NCBI RefSeq assembly: GCF_900143625.1
Contig: NZ_FRFF01000173.1
Coordinates: 1-52,743, forward strand
DNA length: 52,743 nt
Source: Nocardiopsis sp. JB363
GTDB taxonomy: Bacteria > Actinomycetota > Actinomycetes > Streptosporangiales > Streptosporangiaceae
Direction: 5' to 3'
Below the pieces are notes generated by a model. That model was given only the letters and a program-made list of their open reading frames with translations. It was not told the DNA's origin and made no database searches. Position 1 is the first letter of the stretch; every line of letters starts with the position of its first letter. A program made the translations under genes and the position numbers. This document shows positions 8,247 to 16,078 of the stretch, piece by piece.

Positions 8247-9059
8247 GTGAGCGAATCGAGTTCTGCCTCCCTGTCCGACCCACTGTCCCGGATCGCCGAG
8301 CTGCCTGGGGTGAGCGACGCGGTCGATGAGACGCGAACCCTGGTCGACCGGCTGAGGGACCACCGGATCCTGCGCCGGCGCAGCAACGACGTGTCCCTGG
8401 AATCCTCCCTGCGTGGCGCGTGCGCGTCGGCGGCGTTGGAGGGCGCCGAGGTCTCGATGGACGAGATCCGTGAGGGGCACGTCTACGACACCCGGATCAA
8501 GGGCGCTCTGCGCATCGGCGGTGAGCTGGGCGGAATGGTGGACACCTGGCCGAAGGCGCCCCGACAGACCCTGGCGCGGCTGCACACGCTGGCCGCCGCC
8601 GACGCGGTCTCCGAGGAAGCGCTGGGCCGCCCCCGCTTGGAAGGTGAACGGGTCGAGGATCCGCTGGACCTGGGACCCGCGCCGAGCTCCTCTGTGGCCT
8701 CCGCGCGACTGGAGGGCCTGTACCGACTGCTGGAGTCCCGCACGAAGGTACCCGCGCTGGTCACCTCTTCACTGGTGCACGGGGAGCTGATGGCGATCCG
8801 TCCATTCGGTTGGGGCGACGGCCTGGTGGCGCGCGCCGCGGAGCGGCTGACCCTGATCGAGCGCGGGCTGGACCCGAAGTCGTTGGTCGCCTCCGAGCTG
8901 GGACACCAGACGTTGAAGGACGAATACGGCCCTGCGCTGCGCGGATACATGGAGGGCACCCCGGAGGGTGTCGGCGGCTGGATCGTGTACTGCTGCCGTG
9001 CCGTGTTCACGGGCGCCCAGGACTCCTTGGCCACGTGTGAGGCTCTCAAACGCGGCTGA
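8247..9059 (+). CDS. Fic-superfamily protein with a degenerate active site
   Basis: 270 residues, close in layout to a Streptomyces protein near the ssd genes annotated as Fic family/oxidoreductase. The N-terminal half has the inhibitory-helix-like RRRSNDVSLESSLRGACASA. The Fic core is HGELMAIRPFGWGDGLVARA at about 178-197. The canonical motif is HPFx(D/E)GNGRxxR; here the catalytic His is Arg (IRPF), GNG is GDG and the first Arg of GRxxR is Leu, so AMP-transfer is unlikely. It may have become a binding or structural protein. The start at GTG 8247 fits a leaderless promoter; GTG 8235 is possible. Confidence 0.7.
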   Translation: MSESSSASLSDPLSRIAELPGVSDAVDETRTLVDRLRDHRILRRRSNDVSLESSLRGACASAALEGAEVSMDEIREGHVYDTRIKGALRIGGELGGMVDTWPKAPRQTLARLHTLAAADAVSEEALGRPRLEGERVEDPLDLGPAPSSSVASARLEGLYRLLESRTKVPALVTSSLVHGELMAIRPFGWGDGLVARAAERLTLIERGLDPKSLVASELGHQTLKDEYGPALRGYMEGTPEGVGGWIVYCCRAVFTGAQDSLATCEALKRG

Positions 9060-9235
9060 AGTCGGATCGAGCACGCTTCGACGCACTCCATGTCGGACCT
9101 TGTGCGGGAAAGCCGCCAAGTTTCGAAAATCCGCCATTAACCGACAAGCAGACCGACCATTCGATATCGGTTCGGTCACGCTTGAACGTTGGACAATCTT
9201 TCAAGAATGCCACGCGCATCTGCACGTGCACCTCG

Positions 9236-9269
9236 AACGGCGCCTCGGGCCTTGACCCGGAGCGCCGTT
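9236..9269 (+). terminator. Hairpin downstream of the Fic-like gene
   Basis: AACGGCGCCTCGGG and CCCGGAGCGCCGTT pair around a CCTTGA loop with two central mismatches, 177 bases past the Fic-like stop. No T tract follows. Confidence 0.4.
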
Positions 9270-9509
9270 TCCGGCCTTGGGGCGCCGGGTCCACAGGCCT
9301 CACCGATACGCAGTCCGACCTGGTGGGACTCGGTTCCATCAGACTTGGGCACGCCCTATGAGGCCCGGCCGCGCATGGGCTCCCGCGACCTGGATCGAGA
9401 TGGGACCCGCGCCACCGTCCGCTTTCTTTGTACGACGGACCTTCCTGCGCCGAATAGAGGGGCACCGAAGTTTCTCCCCTGGATTCCCGAACCCATACGC
9501 ATCACTCGT

Positions 9510-9683
9510 GGTAGCGTCTGCTCCAGAAGTTGAGCGAAGGACCGAGATCCTCGGCGAAAGCCGAGACAGAACGTCCCTTTCGAGTGACCGTCGGCAATAC
9601 GGACATGCCGATCGGACTGACCCGGAGACCGTTCTTCGCATCAACATGAACCAGCGGACCATCTCCAAGGTCTCGGGAGTTCG
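9510..9683 (+). promoter_or_regulatory. Hairpin-rich leader ahead of a 41-codon ORF
   Basis: A possible -10 (TAGCGT, 9514-9519) is followed by compact hairpins. A perfect 6-bp stem with a GAAA tetraloop lies at 9550-9565 (CTCGGC-GAAA-GCCGAG). GTCGGCA/TGCCGAT arms enclose a 9-base loop at about 9592-9614. A CGGGAG ribosome binding site then lies 4-5 bases before the ATG at 9684. No known riboswitch consensus was recognised. The interval from 9060 to here has no other supported gene. Confidence 0.35.
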
Positions 9684-9809
9684 ATGACCACTCCCGTAGG
9701 CCCTTCCAAGGAGAGCGGAACAGCCGACCCGTCCCCCCAGGGCCGGACCAGGGCCGCCCCGGATCCCCCTCTGGGAGCAGGCCCGCGGTTTCCGCTCCGC
9801 CTCGCCTGA
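9684..9809 (+). CDS. Small ORF (41 residues) upstream of ssd
   Basis: The ORF begins MTTPVGPSKESGTADPSPQG and ends GAGPRFPLRLA. It is Pro/Gly-rich, with no membrane segment or signal peptide and no recognised family. Support is positional: a ribosome binding site (GGGAG) 4-5 bases upstream, a structured leader before it, and a strong hairpin beginning one base after the stop codon. It could be a real small protein or a leader peptide acting in attenuation ahead of the Tad genes. Codon use is typical of the genome, which is weak evidence at this length. Confidence 0.35.
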   Translation: MTTPVGPSKESGTADPSPQGRTRAAPDPPLGAGPRFPLRLA

Positions 9810-9810
9810 T

Positions 9811-9850
9811 GGGCGGGACGCACGACAGCCCCCGTACGTGCGTCCCGCCC
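9811..9850 (+). terminator. Strong hairpin between the small ORF and ssd
   Basis: GGGCGGGACGCACG (9811-9824) and CGTGCGTCCCGCCC (9837-9850) are perfectly complementary over 14 bp with a 12-base loop. There is no T tract. It most likely ends the small-ORF transcript, isolating it from ssd, or acts as an attenuator if the leader and ssd are co-transcribed. Confidence 0.6.
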
Positions 9851-9878
9851 GAGGGTGGGGCCGATCGGGTCTCAGTGT

Positions 9879-9974
9879 TCGGTGCCGCGTCAGCCGAGGT
9901 TCACCCCGTCGCGACGTTCGGCACGGCGCCTCGCCGCGTTGGCGAAAAGCCGCATAGGAACCACGCGGCACCGA
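9879..9974 (-). repeat. Tad-flanking inverted repeat, copy A
   Basis: The 75-base core (9890-9964) is repeated in opposite orientation at 14279-14354 with about five differences. Copy A is closed by a perfect 12-bp stem, TCGGTGCCGCGT (9879-9890) with ACGCGGCACCGA (9963-9974). Inside are complementary segments GGTTC/GAACC and a CGGCG-AGG-CGCCG hairpin (- strand sense). It lies 100 bases upstream of the ssd start. The two copies could serve as a structured RNA element or as arms for inversion of the intervening 4.3 kb. Confidence 0.75.
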
Positions 9975-9984
9975 TCCCTCGGAG

Positions 9985-9993
9985 TTATCCACA
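9985..9993 (+). promoter_or_regulatory. TTATCCACA box upstream of ssd
   Basis: This is a perfect match to the classical DnaA 9-mer, inside a 12-base sequence AGTTATCCACAG that is also present upstream of the flp gene on the opposite strand (16334-16345). In both places it lies in sense orientation 80-100 bases before the first start codon, which suggests shared control of the two Tad half-operons. Confidence 0.4.
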
Positions 9994-10073
9994 GATCCGC
10001 GCACCCCACTTCTTTCGCGGTCCGGTGTCGACCAAGGTCGGAAGGGCAGGTTCCCGCCCTCACCGGAGGTCCG

Positions 10074-11285
10074 ATGGACGTTCCGCAGCGCCCCCTCATC
10101 ATCACCGCAGACCCCGCTCTCCTTGACGACCTGCTTCGGTTGGCCACCGCGGCCGCGACCGAGGTGGCCGTCGCCCCCGACCCCGAACGCGCGTTGCGTT
10201 CCTGGCGTCGAGCGCCACTGGTCGTGGTCGGCGCGGACTTGAGAGAGACGCTGGGCGAGGCGGGTCCACCGTCACACCCTCGGTTGGTGATCGCCTCCCG
10301 CTCACCCGATGCTCCGGACCTTCGGATCATGGCGCCGGACCTCCCGAACGGGGACGGCCCCGCTCCCCGCCCACCGGCCACGGTCGGCCCGGGATCGGCG
10401 GCGTCCCGTCCGCGGGCTCCCGGTCCGCGGAAGCCCGGCTTCACGGGACCCGGCCCGAAGGGGGCCGGGTTCGACGACGGTGCACCGATCTACCTGCTCC
10501 CCCGCGACGAGTCGCTTCTGGTCGAACTGTTCGCCGCGGTCGGCGAGCGTCGGCCCGCACCCACCGTGTCGGTCATCGGGGGACGCGGGGGCGCCGGAGC
10601 CAGCCTGCTCACCGTGGCCCTCGCCCTGGCCGGAGAGCGCGCCGGACACTCCACCGCGCTCTTGGACGCCGATCCCCTGGGCTGCGGACCCGACATCTAC
10701 CTGGGCTGCGACCACACCCCGCAGAGTCCGCACACCGGTTGGAACGATCTGGTGAACCAGCGCTCCCGTACCTCTTGGCGGGCTCTGCGGGACGGGCTTC
10801 CCCGTGCGGGCCTGGTGGACGTCCTCACCTGGGCGCGAGGCGCCGGCGGGCAGGGGACCTCGCTACCCGTGGGCGCGGCCCGGTCCGTGCTGGCCTCGGC
10901 CCGGCGCGGTTCCGGCTTGGTGGTGATCGACCTGCCTCGGTCCTTCGACGCCGCCACCCGTGTGTTCCTCAACCACTCCGACCTCGTGCTCCTCGTGGTG
11001 CCCGCCGACGTATACGCGGTGGTGTCGGCCGCCCGCATGGTCGACGCGCTGCGGCAGGAAACCGATCGGCTCCGGCTCGTGGTGCGCGGTTCACGCGGTG
11101 GCCTGTCCACTTCGGTGGTCACCGGGAGTCTGGGGGTGGACCTCCACGCGGACCTGCCGCCGGAACCCGGGCTCTCCCGGGCCCTGACCGCGGGAGAGGT
11201 GCCCGCGCGGCATCCCCGATCACCACTGGCCCGATACGCGGACCGTGTGGTCGGGACGTTCTCCGGGCTGCGGGAGGCGGGATGA
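10074..11285 (+). CDS. ssd: Septum-site-determining/CpaE-TadZ-like ATPase of the Tad locus
   Basis: 403 residues. An N-terminal receiver-like domain (LIITADPALLDDLLRLATAA) is followed by a Pro/Gly-rich linker and a ParA/MinD-type ATPase with the deviant P-loop GGRGGAGAS (about 168-176) and the VIDLPRSFDA switch II-like strand. Homologues (Rv3660c, Streptomyces Ssd/CpaE) localise Tad pilus machinery and influence septation. ATG 10074 has CGGAGG upstream, whereas the longer upstream frame passes through the repeat and is not coding. It starts the ssd-tadA-tadB-tadC run, and its stop overlaps the tadA start. Confidence 0.85.
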   Translation: MDVPQRPLIITADPALLDDLLRLATAAATEVAVAPDPERALRSWRRAPLVVVGADLRETLGEAGPPSHPRLVIASRSPDAPDLRIMAPDLPNGDGPAPRPPATVGPGSAASRPRAPGPRKPGFTGPGPKGAGFDDGAPIYLLPRDESLLVELFAAVGERRPAPTVSVIGGRGGAGASLLTVALALAGERAGHSTALLDADPLGCGPDIYLGCDHTPQSPHTGWNDLVNQRSRTSWRALRDGLPRAGLVDVLTWARGAGGQGTSLPVGAARSVLASARRGSGLVVIDLPRSFDAATRVFLNHSDLVLLVVPADVYAVVSAARMVDALRQETDRLRLVVRGSRGGLSTSVVTGSLGVDLHADLPPEPGLSRALTAGEVPARHPRSPLARYADRVVGTFSGLREAG

Positions 11286-12586
11286 GGCGGATCGAACGGT
11301 TATGGCACGGTTCCCCGACCGCCTCCGACGACGCTGGGTCCCCGGACCCGGCTTCGGTTCCACCACGCGGGGCGGGCACGGGCCCCGGAACCACGCGGGA
11401 CCCCGCGGCGCCGGGACCGATCTCCGCGGAGCAGCGCAAAGGCCTGCTGGAGCGGGTGCGCAACCGCTTCGTGGCCAGTGGATCCCCGATCACACCCGCC
11501 AACGTGGCCACCGCCCTGCGCGCCGAGGGAACCCTCCTGGGCGGCACCGACATGCTCGAACTCACTCGGGCGCTGAGCGCCGACCTGTACGGGGCGGGGC
11601 CGCTGGAGGAATTGATGACCACCGACGTCACCGACATCCTCGTCAACGGCCCCGACCAGGTGTGGGTGGACACCGGTGGAGGGTTGCGACGGGTCGAGCA
11701 CGTCCGGTTCGACTCGGCCGACGAGGTGCGTCGGCTCGCCCAACGGTTGGCGTTCCGCGCCGGTCGCCGGTTGGACGCGGCCTCGCCGTACGTGGACGCC
11801 CGATTGCCCAGTGGGGCGAGGCTCCACGCGGTGCTGCCACCCATCGCCGCCGAGAGCGCGTGCGTGTCGCTGCGGATGCCACCGAACAGGGTCTTCGGCC
11901 TGCCCGAGCTGATCGCGTGCGGCACGCTGACCCCCTGCGGGGCCGAACTGCTCCGGGCCCTGATCGCCCGACGGATTCCGTTCCTGATCAGCGGCGGCAC
12001 CGGGACGGGCAAGACCACCCTGCTGTCATGTCTGTTGTCCCTGGTGCCACCGGACGAACGGATCGTGTTGGCCGAGGACTCCCCCGAGCTGCGACCCGAC
12101 CACCCGCACGTGGTTCGGTTGCAGACCCGGCCGGCCAACATCGAGGGCAGCGGTGAGGTGTCTCTGGAGACCCTGGTTCGTCAGGGACTACGGATGCGCC
12201 CCGACCGTCTCGTGGTCGGTGAGGCCCGGGGCCCGGAGATCGTCTCCTTGCTAGGTGCTTTGAACACAGGGCATGAGGGCGGCGCCGGCACTCTCCACGC
12301 CAACGGGGCGGGGGAGGTGCCCGCGCGGGTGGAGGCGATGGGATGCGCCGCGGGGATGGACCGAGGCGCGGTGCACAGCCAACTCGCCGCCACCGGGGTG
12401 CTCGTCCTGCACCTGGTCCGGGACCGGCGGGGGCGGCGTCTGGCCGAGGTACGGACCCTGCGCCGTGAGGAGTCCGGACTGGTCCGGGCCGAACCCGCGG
12501 TGGAGTTCACCCCCGAGGGCCGTCGGGTCGAACACGCGGGGGCGGCGGACTTGGCCGAGCGGTTGGGCCGGGGATGGCGCCGGTGA
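11282..12586 (+). CDS. tadA: Tad secretion ATPase TadA/CpaF
   Basis: 434 residues of the type II/IV secretion ATPase family that powers assembly of Flp pili. A disordered N-terminus precedes the N-domain (YGAGPLEELMTTDVTDILVN, typical of CpaF). Walker A is GGTGTGKTT (about 238-246), an Asp/Glu box lies in ERIVLAEDSPEL, and Walker B/His-box sequence in LRMRPDRLVVGEARG and GHEGGAGTLHANGA. It begins at ATG 11282 inside the ssd stop (ATGA), so expression is coupled. It acts at the cytoplasmic face with TadB and TadC. Confidence 0.92.
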   Translation: MRRIERLWHGSPTASDDAGSPDPASVPPRGAGTGPGTTRDPAAPGPISAEQRKGLLERVRNRFVASGSPITPANVATALRAEGTLLGGTDMLELTRALSADLYGAGPLEELMTTDVTDILVNGPDQVWVDTGGGLRRVEHVRFDSADEVRRLAQRLAFRAGRRLDAASPYVDARLPSGARLHAVLPPIAAESACVSLRMPPNRVFGLPELIACGTLTPCGAELLRALIARRIPFLISGGTGTGKTTLLSCLLSLVPPDERIVLAEDSPELRPDHPHVVRLQTRPANIEGSGEVSLETLVRQGLRMRPDRLVVGEARGPEIVSLLGALNTGHEGGAGTLHANGAGEVPARVEAMGCAAGMDRGAVHSQLAATGVLVLHLVRDRRGRRLAEVRTLRREESGLVRAEPAVEFTPEGRRVEHAGAADLAERLGRGWRR

Positions 12587-13251
12587 TCCTTCTGATGGTG
12601 TGCGCGCCTGCGGCGGCACTGTTGTGGGCACTGCCCCGGACCGGACGGTACCGACTGGCGACGGTCCTGCCACGACCACGTCCTCGGTGGTGGTCGATGC
12701 CCGCGTTCCGGTCTCCCCTGGCGGCCCACCGGGTGGAGACCGAACGCCGGCGGGCCGTCATCATCCTCTGTCGGGTCATGGCCGCCGAACTCCGCGCGGG
12801 CCAGCCACCCGAACTCGCACTTCGGGTAGCCGTGATCGAGGCCGGACCACTCGTGGGAGAACCGGCCGACGCCGAGTCCCTGCGTCGCATGGCCGGACGT
12901 GAGGAGGGGTTGTGGGAGCTGGCGTACCTGGCTGCGTGCTGGGAGGTGGCGTCGGAGACCGGTGCCGGTCTGGCCGCGGTGGTGGACGACCTCGCGGCCA
13001 ACCTGACCGAGCAGGAGGAGTTGCGGGCTGAGGCCTCCGCTCGGACGGCCGGCCCCAGGACCACCGCCGTGATGCTGAGTGGTCTTCCCCTGGTCGGCCT
13101 GGCGATGTCGGCGGGCCTGGGCGGGGCCCCCTGGGAATTCTTGTTCACCACACCGGTGGGGCTGCTGTGTCTGGGCGGTGGTCTTCTGTTGGACCTCATC
13201 GGTGCCTGGTGGACTCAGCGGCTGGTTCGGGGCGCCGTGGACCGCCCGTGA
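12574..13251 (+). CDS. tadB: TadB, type II secretion F-domain membrane protein
   Basis: 225 residues: one N-terminal hydrophobic segment, a cytoplasmic GspF/T2SSF domain (RVETERRRAVIILCRVMAAE, LRAGQPPELALRVA), and two C-terminal membrane helices (MLSGLPLVGLAMSAGLGG; FLFTTPVGLLCLGGGLLLDL). It forms the inner-membrane platform for the TadA ATPase. Its start overlaps the end of tadA; GTG 12583, which shares bases with the tadA stop (GTGA), is an equally good start. Confidence 0.88.
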   Translation: MAPVILLMVCAPAAALLWALPRTGRYRLATVLPRPRPRWWSMPAFRSPLAAHRVETERRRAVIILCRVMAAELRAGQPPELALRVAVIEAGPLVGEPADAESLRRMAGREEGLWELAYLAACWEVASETGAGLAAVVDDLAANLTEQEELRAEASARTAGPRTTAVMLSGLPLVGLAMSAGLGGAPWEFLFTTPVGLLCLGGGLLLDLIGAWWTQRLVRGAVDRP

Positions 13252-13431
13252 ACCGAACCGGAGGTGGGACCCGTCCGTCGTCGACGACGGCGGGTCGAAA
13301 TCGCTGACGGGCCGAGGCCCGTCCCGGTACCGGCGTCGCCGAGACCGGTGATCCCGACCGTGTTCGGTACCGGGCCACGCCTGTGCGGCCGTGGCGTCGG
13401 TGGTGTGTGCGGCGACCGAAGAGGGGTGGAG

Positions 13432-14133
13432 ATGTTCTTCGAGGTACTGACGGTGGCGAGCGCCACGATCGCGGTAGGGGTGCTGTTCCGCCCGAGGCCG
13501 GGCGAAGCACGGGAGAGTCCACCACGCCGGCGGAAGCGACCGGCGGGGCCCGCCGTCCGGATCGCGGCCTCCGCGATCGCGGTGGTGTCGGTGGCCGCGT
13601 TCTTGGGAGTGGTCGCCGGGACCGTCGTGCTCGGCGGGGTGGTCTGGCTGTGGTGGCGAGCGGCGCGAATGCGGGTCGACCCCGGCAGGCTCCCGATCAC
13701 CGGTGACCTGCCGGTGCTGATCGGCCTGATCGGTTCGGGCATCCGGGCGGGCGCGACCCTTCCCGCGTGTCTGACCGCGGTGTCGGATGCCGCCCGGGGT
13801 CCGTTGGGAGACGAGTTGGCCGCCGTCGCCGAACGGTTGCGGTTGGGCGCGGAACCGGCCTCGGCCTGGCGGCGCTCTGCCCTGCCCGAGCCCTTGGTGG
13901 CGGTGGGACGAGACCTGGCCCGGGCGGCCGATACGGGCGCCCCGGTCGCCGACCTGATCGAACGCCACGTCTGCGACCTGCGCCGGTCGCTACGGGCCCG
14001 GGCCACGGCCCGTGTCGAACGCCTGGGGGTGCTGGTGGTCGCGCCGTTGGGGTTGTGCTTCCTGCCGGCCTTCGTCCTGATCGGACTGGTGCCGATGGCC
14101 GCGGAACTGCTGGGTTCGGCCCTGACCCCTTGA
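13432..14133 (+). CDS. tadC: TadC, type II secretion F-domain membrane protein
   Basis: 233 residues. An N-terminal helix, a second hydrophobic segment (IAASAIAVVSVAAFLGVVAG), a cytoplasmic T2SSF domain (LPVLIGLIGSGIRAGATLPA; EPLVAVGRDLARAADTGAPV) and a C-terminal helix (LGVLVVAPLGLCFLPAFVLI) match TadC/Rv3657c. ATG 13432 has GAGGGGTGG upstream; the longer frame before it is Arg/Pro-rich and unlikely to be translated. The 180-base gap after tadB has no recognised gene. In relatives the Flp pilin gene follows directly; here the next conserved genes lie on the opposite strand. Confidence 0.85.
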   Translation: MFFEVLTVASATIAVGVLFRPRPGEARESPPRRRKRPAGPAVRIAASAIAVVSVAAFLGVVAGTVVLGGVVWLWWRAARMRVDPGRLPITGDLPVLIGLIGSGIRAGATLPACLTAVSDAARGPLGDELAAVAERLRLGAEPASAWRRSALPEPLVAVGRDLARAADTGAPVADLIERHVCDLRRSLRARATARVERLGVLVVAPLGLCFLPAFVLIGLVPMAAELLGSALTP

Positions 14134-14271
14134 GGGAGGGACACCGGGATGAGGAACGGGGCGCCGGGAACCGTGTGCGGGCACGTCCGGGCGCCCCTGA
14201 TGCCGTGTCGGTCGGGGTTCGCCCGTTACGGAGCGGCGTTCAGGACGGTGCGTCGCAAGGCGGTGGAAAGC

Positions 14272-14362
14272 CCTCATAGTGGTTCCTATTCGGGTTCTTC
14301 GCCAACGCGGCGAGGCGCCGTGCCGAACGCCGCGACGGGGCGAACCTCGGCTGACTGTGAGG
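14272..14362 (+). repeat. Tad-flanking inverted repeat, copy B
   Basis: This is the reverse-oriented partner of 9879-9974, with its core at 14279-14354. The closing stem differs completely from copy A: CCTCATAG (14272-14279) pairs with CTGTGAGG (14355-14362), perfect on the + strand RNA with one G-U pair. The core has changes in the CGG/CCG arm but keeps the CGGCG-AGG-CGCCG hairpin. It lies 138 bases after tadC and 33 bases from the stop of the convergent surface-protein gene. Confidence 0.75.
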
Positions 14363-14394
14363 ATGTGTGGTGGCCTCTCCGGCCCGGGCCCGGA

Positions 14395-15369
14395 TCAGCG
14401 GGTGTCGAGGTCACCGCCCAGGCGACGCCGGCCCAGATAGAGCGGCGGGAAGCGCGGCCACCCGACGGCCAGGCGCAACCCGAGGGTGGCGACGCCGAGC
14501 AGGAACAGCACGGTGGTCGAGGTGACCCCGAGCGCACGCCCGAACGGACTGGTCGCCGAGGTCTCCTCGAACGCGAAACCGTCCACGGGTTCCGTCTCCT
14601 CCACCTTCTTGCTCGGTGGTCGATCCCCGACGTCCGGGGAGTCGCCGATGGGCGTGGGCTTGGGCGCGGGTGTGATCGGGCGCGTGGTGGCGGAGGCCCG
14701 GCTCACCGTTCCGTTCTCCGTCGGCCGTGGTTCGGGTGTCGGGGAGGAGAGGGTGCTTTCCGTCGGAGCACCGCTGTCCTCCCCCAACGGGCTCGGCTCG
14801 GGCTCGGGCTCGGGCGCTGATTCCGCATCGTGCTCGATACCGGTGGCCACCGGGCCCGGATCCTCGGCCGCCCCAGGATCCGGGGCGTCCGCGCCCTCGC
14901 TCTCCTCTCCCGTGTCCTCCTCGTCCTCCTCGTCTTCCGTGCCCTCCTCCGGGTCGACTCCGCTGTCGGGGCCCGCCTCCGGCGAGGGTCCCGCCGTTCC
15001 ACCGTCCTCCCCTCCACCCCCCGAAGGGGCCGTGGCGGACGGGGCGGTGTTCTCTCCCCGGGTTCCGCCCGGCTCCTCGCCCGCCCGCTCGCGCTCCTCG
15101 GTGTCTCCCCCGCCTGAGCCCTCGGTCTCTGCGGTCTCCAGGGCGGCGACACAGTCGGGCAGGGGGCCGAGAGCTCCCGTTCCGGTATCCACATCAGGTG
15201 CCTTCGGGGGATCGGTGGCCTGGGGCGGTGCCTGCGTGGGCGGGGATTCGGGGGGCTCCATGGCGAGGGTCGTCGCCGGCGCGGTCGAGGGACAGGGGGT
15301 GACTCCGTCGTTGGGCGGCGGGGGAAAACAGAGTAGGAGAGCGCACAGCACAGCGGAGTGGGCGGTCAT
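14395..15369 (-). CDS. Tad-associated Pro/Glu/Ser-rich surface protein
   Basis: 324 residues, not recognised as a named family. The first ~20 residues (MTAHSAVLCALLLCFPPPP) look like a short export signal. Residues about 25-270 are low-complexity and acidic, rich in Pro, Glu, Asp, Ser, Thr and Gly with DEEDEED runs, as in an extended wall-spanning stalk. A C-terminal membrane helix (VTSTTVLFLLGVATLGLRLA) and a basic tail (RRRLGG) would anchor it. Its start overlaps the tadF-like stop by 4 bases, so it is the last gene of the flp-tadE-tadF unit. It may help present or regulate the pilus. Confidence 0.6.
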   Translation of the reverse strand: MTAHSAVLCALLLCFPPPPNDGVTPCPSTAPATTLAMEPPESPPTQAPPQATDPPKAPDVDTGTGALGPLPDCVAALETAETEGSGGGDTEERERAGEEPGGTRGENTAPSATAPSGGGGEDGGTAGPSPEAGPDSGVDPEEGTEDEEDEEDTGEESEGADAPDPGAAEDPGPVATGIEHDAESAPEPEPEPSPLGEDSGAPTESTLSSPTPEPRPTENGTVSRASATTRPITPAPKPTPIGDSPDVGDRPPSKKVEETEPVDGFAFEETSATSPFGRALGVTSTTVLFLLGVATLGLRLAVGWPRFPPLYLGRRRLGGDLDTR

Positions 15370-15725
15370 TCCACCTCCTCGGTGGGGTCATGGGCGGGGC
15401 CGGCTCGGGCGACGGCCCGCAGGGTCATGGGCAGAAGGGACGAAGGTAGAGCGGCCGTCACCGTGACGGTGTGGAAGTCGAGCGCACAGTCGTCGAGTTC
15501 CGCGTCGTTGGCCGCGACGGTCTCCACGGCGACCGCACAGGCCGGCCCCTCCCCCTGGTGGGCTCGGGCCGCCGCCGCGAGCGCGGCGAGATCGGCGGCG
15601 GTACCCACCCGTTCGCGTTCCAGGACGAGCCCGGCGCCGGTCAATCCCGCGTAGGTGAGGAACATCAGCACCAGGCACACGGAGACGCTCGCCGCGGTGC
15701 CGACACCGGTGTCGTCGCCCTTCAC
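15366..15725 (-). CDS. TadF/Rv3654c-like pseudopilin-type protein
   Basis: 119 residues. A short polar N-terminus leads into one membrane helix (VSVCLVLMFLTYAGLTGAGL). Then comes the actinobacterial Rv3654c signature ERERVGTAADLAALAAAARA and a small extracytoplasmic domain with two cysteines (ACAVAV, DDCALD) that may form a disulfide. Such proteins are minor pilins or secreted partners of the Tad system. It overlaps its neighbours on both sides by 4 bases (tadE upstream, surface protein downstream), showing tight translational coupling. Confidence 0.75.
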   Translation of the reverse strand: MKGDDTGVGTAASVSVCLVLMFLTYAGLTGAGLVLERERVGTAADLAALAAAARAHQGEGPACAVAVETVAANDAELDDCALDFHTVTVTAALPSSLLPMTLRAVARAGPAHDPTEEVE

Positions 15726-16078
15726 AGGCCTGGTTCCAGGGGGACCGCGGCGCTGCCGTCGATCCCCACGGGTGGGGTCAAGGCGGGCCCCAGATGGACA
15801 CGGGCCCGCACGGTGACAAGGGCCATGTCGTCGTCGGTGGTCAGGTCGATGTGGGCGCCGTTCGGGGCGGCTGCCAACGCGAGGGCACGGGCCCGTTCGG
15901 GTGGTTCACCCCGGGCGAGCGCCCTGGCCCCGATCCGGGCGGCGTCGGCGCAGGAGAGCTGGGCCGCGGCCGCGCCGACCGCGCCGAGTGCGATGCCGAG
16001 CACCAGCAGCAGAGCGGGGAGCACCATGGCCGTCTCCATCGTCGTGGAGCCGCGGTCAGCGGTCGGAGCCGAGCGCAT
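15722..16078 (-). CDS. tadE: TadE-family minor pilin
   Basis: 118 residues. The N-terminus DRGSTTMETAMVLPALLLVL is a TadE class signature: a Gly, then a short stretch with Glu near +5 of the processed form, leading into a ~22-residue membrane helix. A small extracytoplasmic domain follows (DAARIGARALARGEPPERAR). It corresponds to Rv3655c. It overlaps the pilin gene by 23 bases and the tadF-like gene by 4 bases. Confidence 0.8.
   Translation of the reverse strand: MRSAPTADRGSTTMETAMVLPALLLVLGIALGAVGAAAAQLSCADAARIGARALARGEPPERARALALAAAPNGAHIDLTTDDDMALVTVRARVHLGPALTPPVGIDGSAAVPLEPGL

Noticed and set aside
9890..9962. Short peptide frame (ending AERRDG-NLG) shared by both copies of the Tad-flanking repeat
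   Set aside because: Copy B has an in-frame stop just before it and no start codon, so shared coding is unlikely; the conservation is better explained by structure.
14149..14820. ORF just after tadC with a good ribosome binding site (GGGAGG)
   Set aside because: It runs through inverted-repeat copy B and then antisense of the surface-protein gene, its composition is Arg/Gly/Pro-rich, and it is not pilin-like. It may be a remnant of a gene once following tadC but is not supported as coding.
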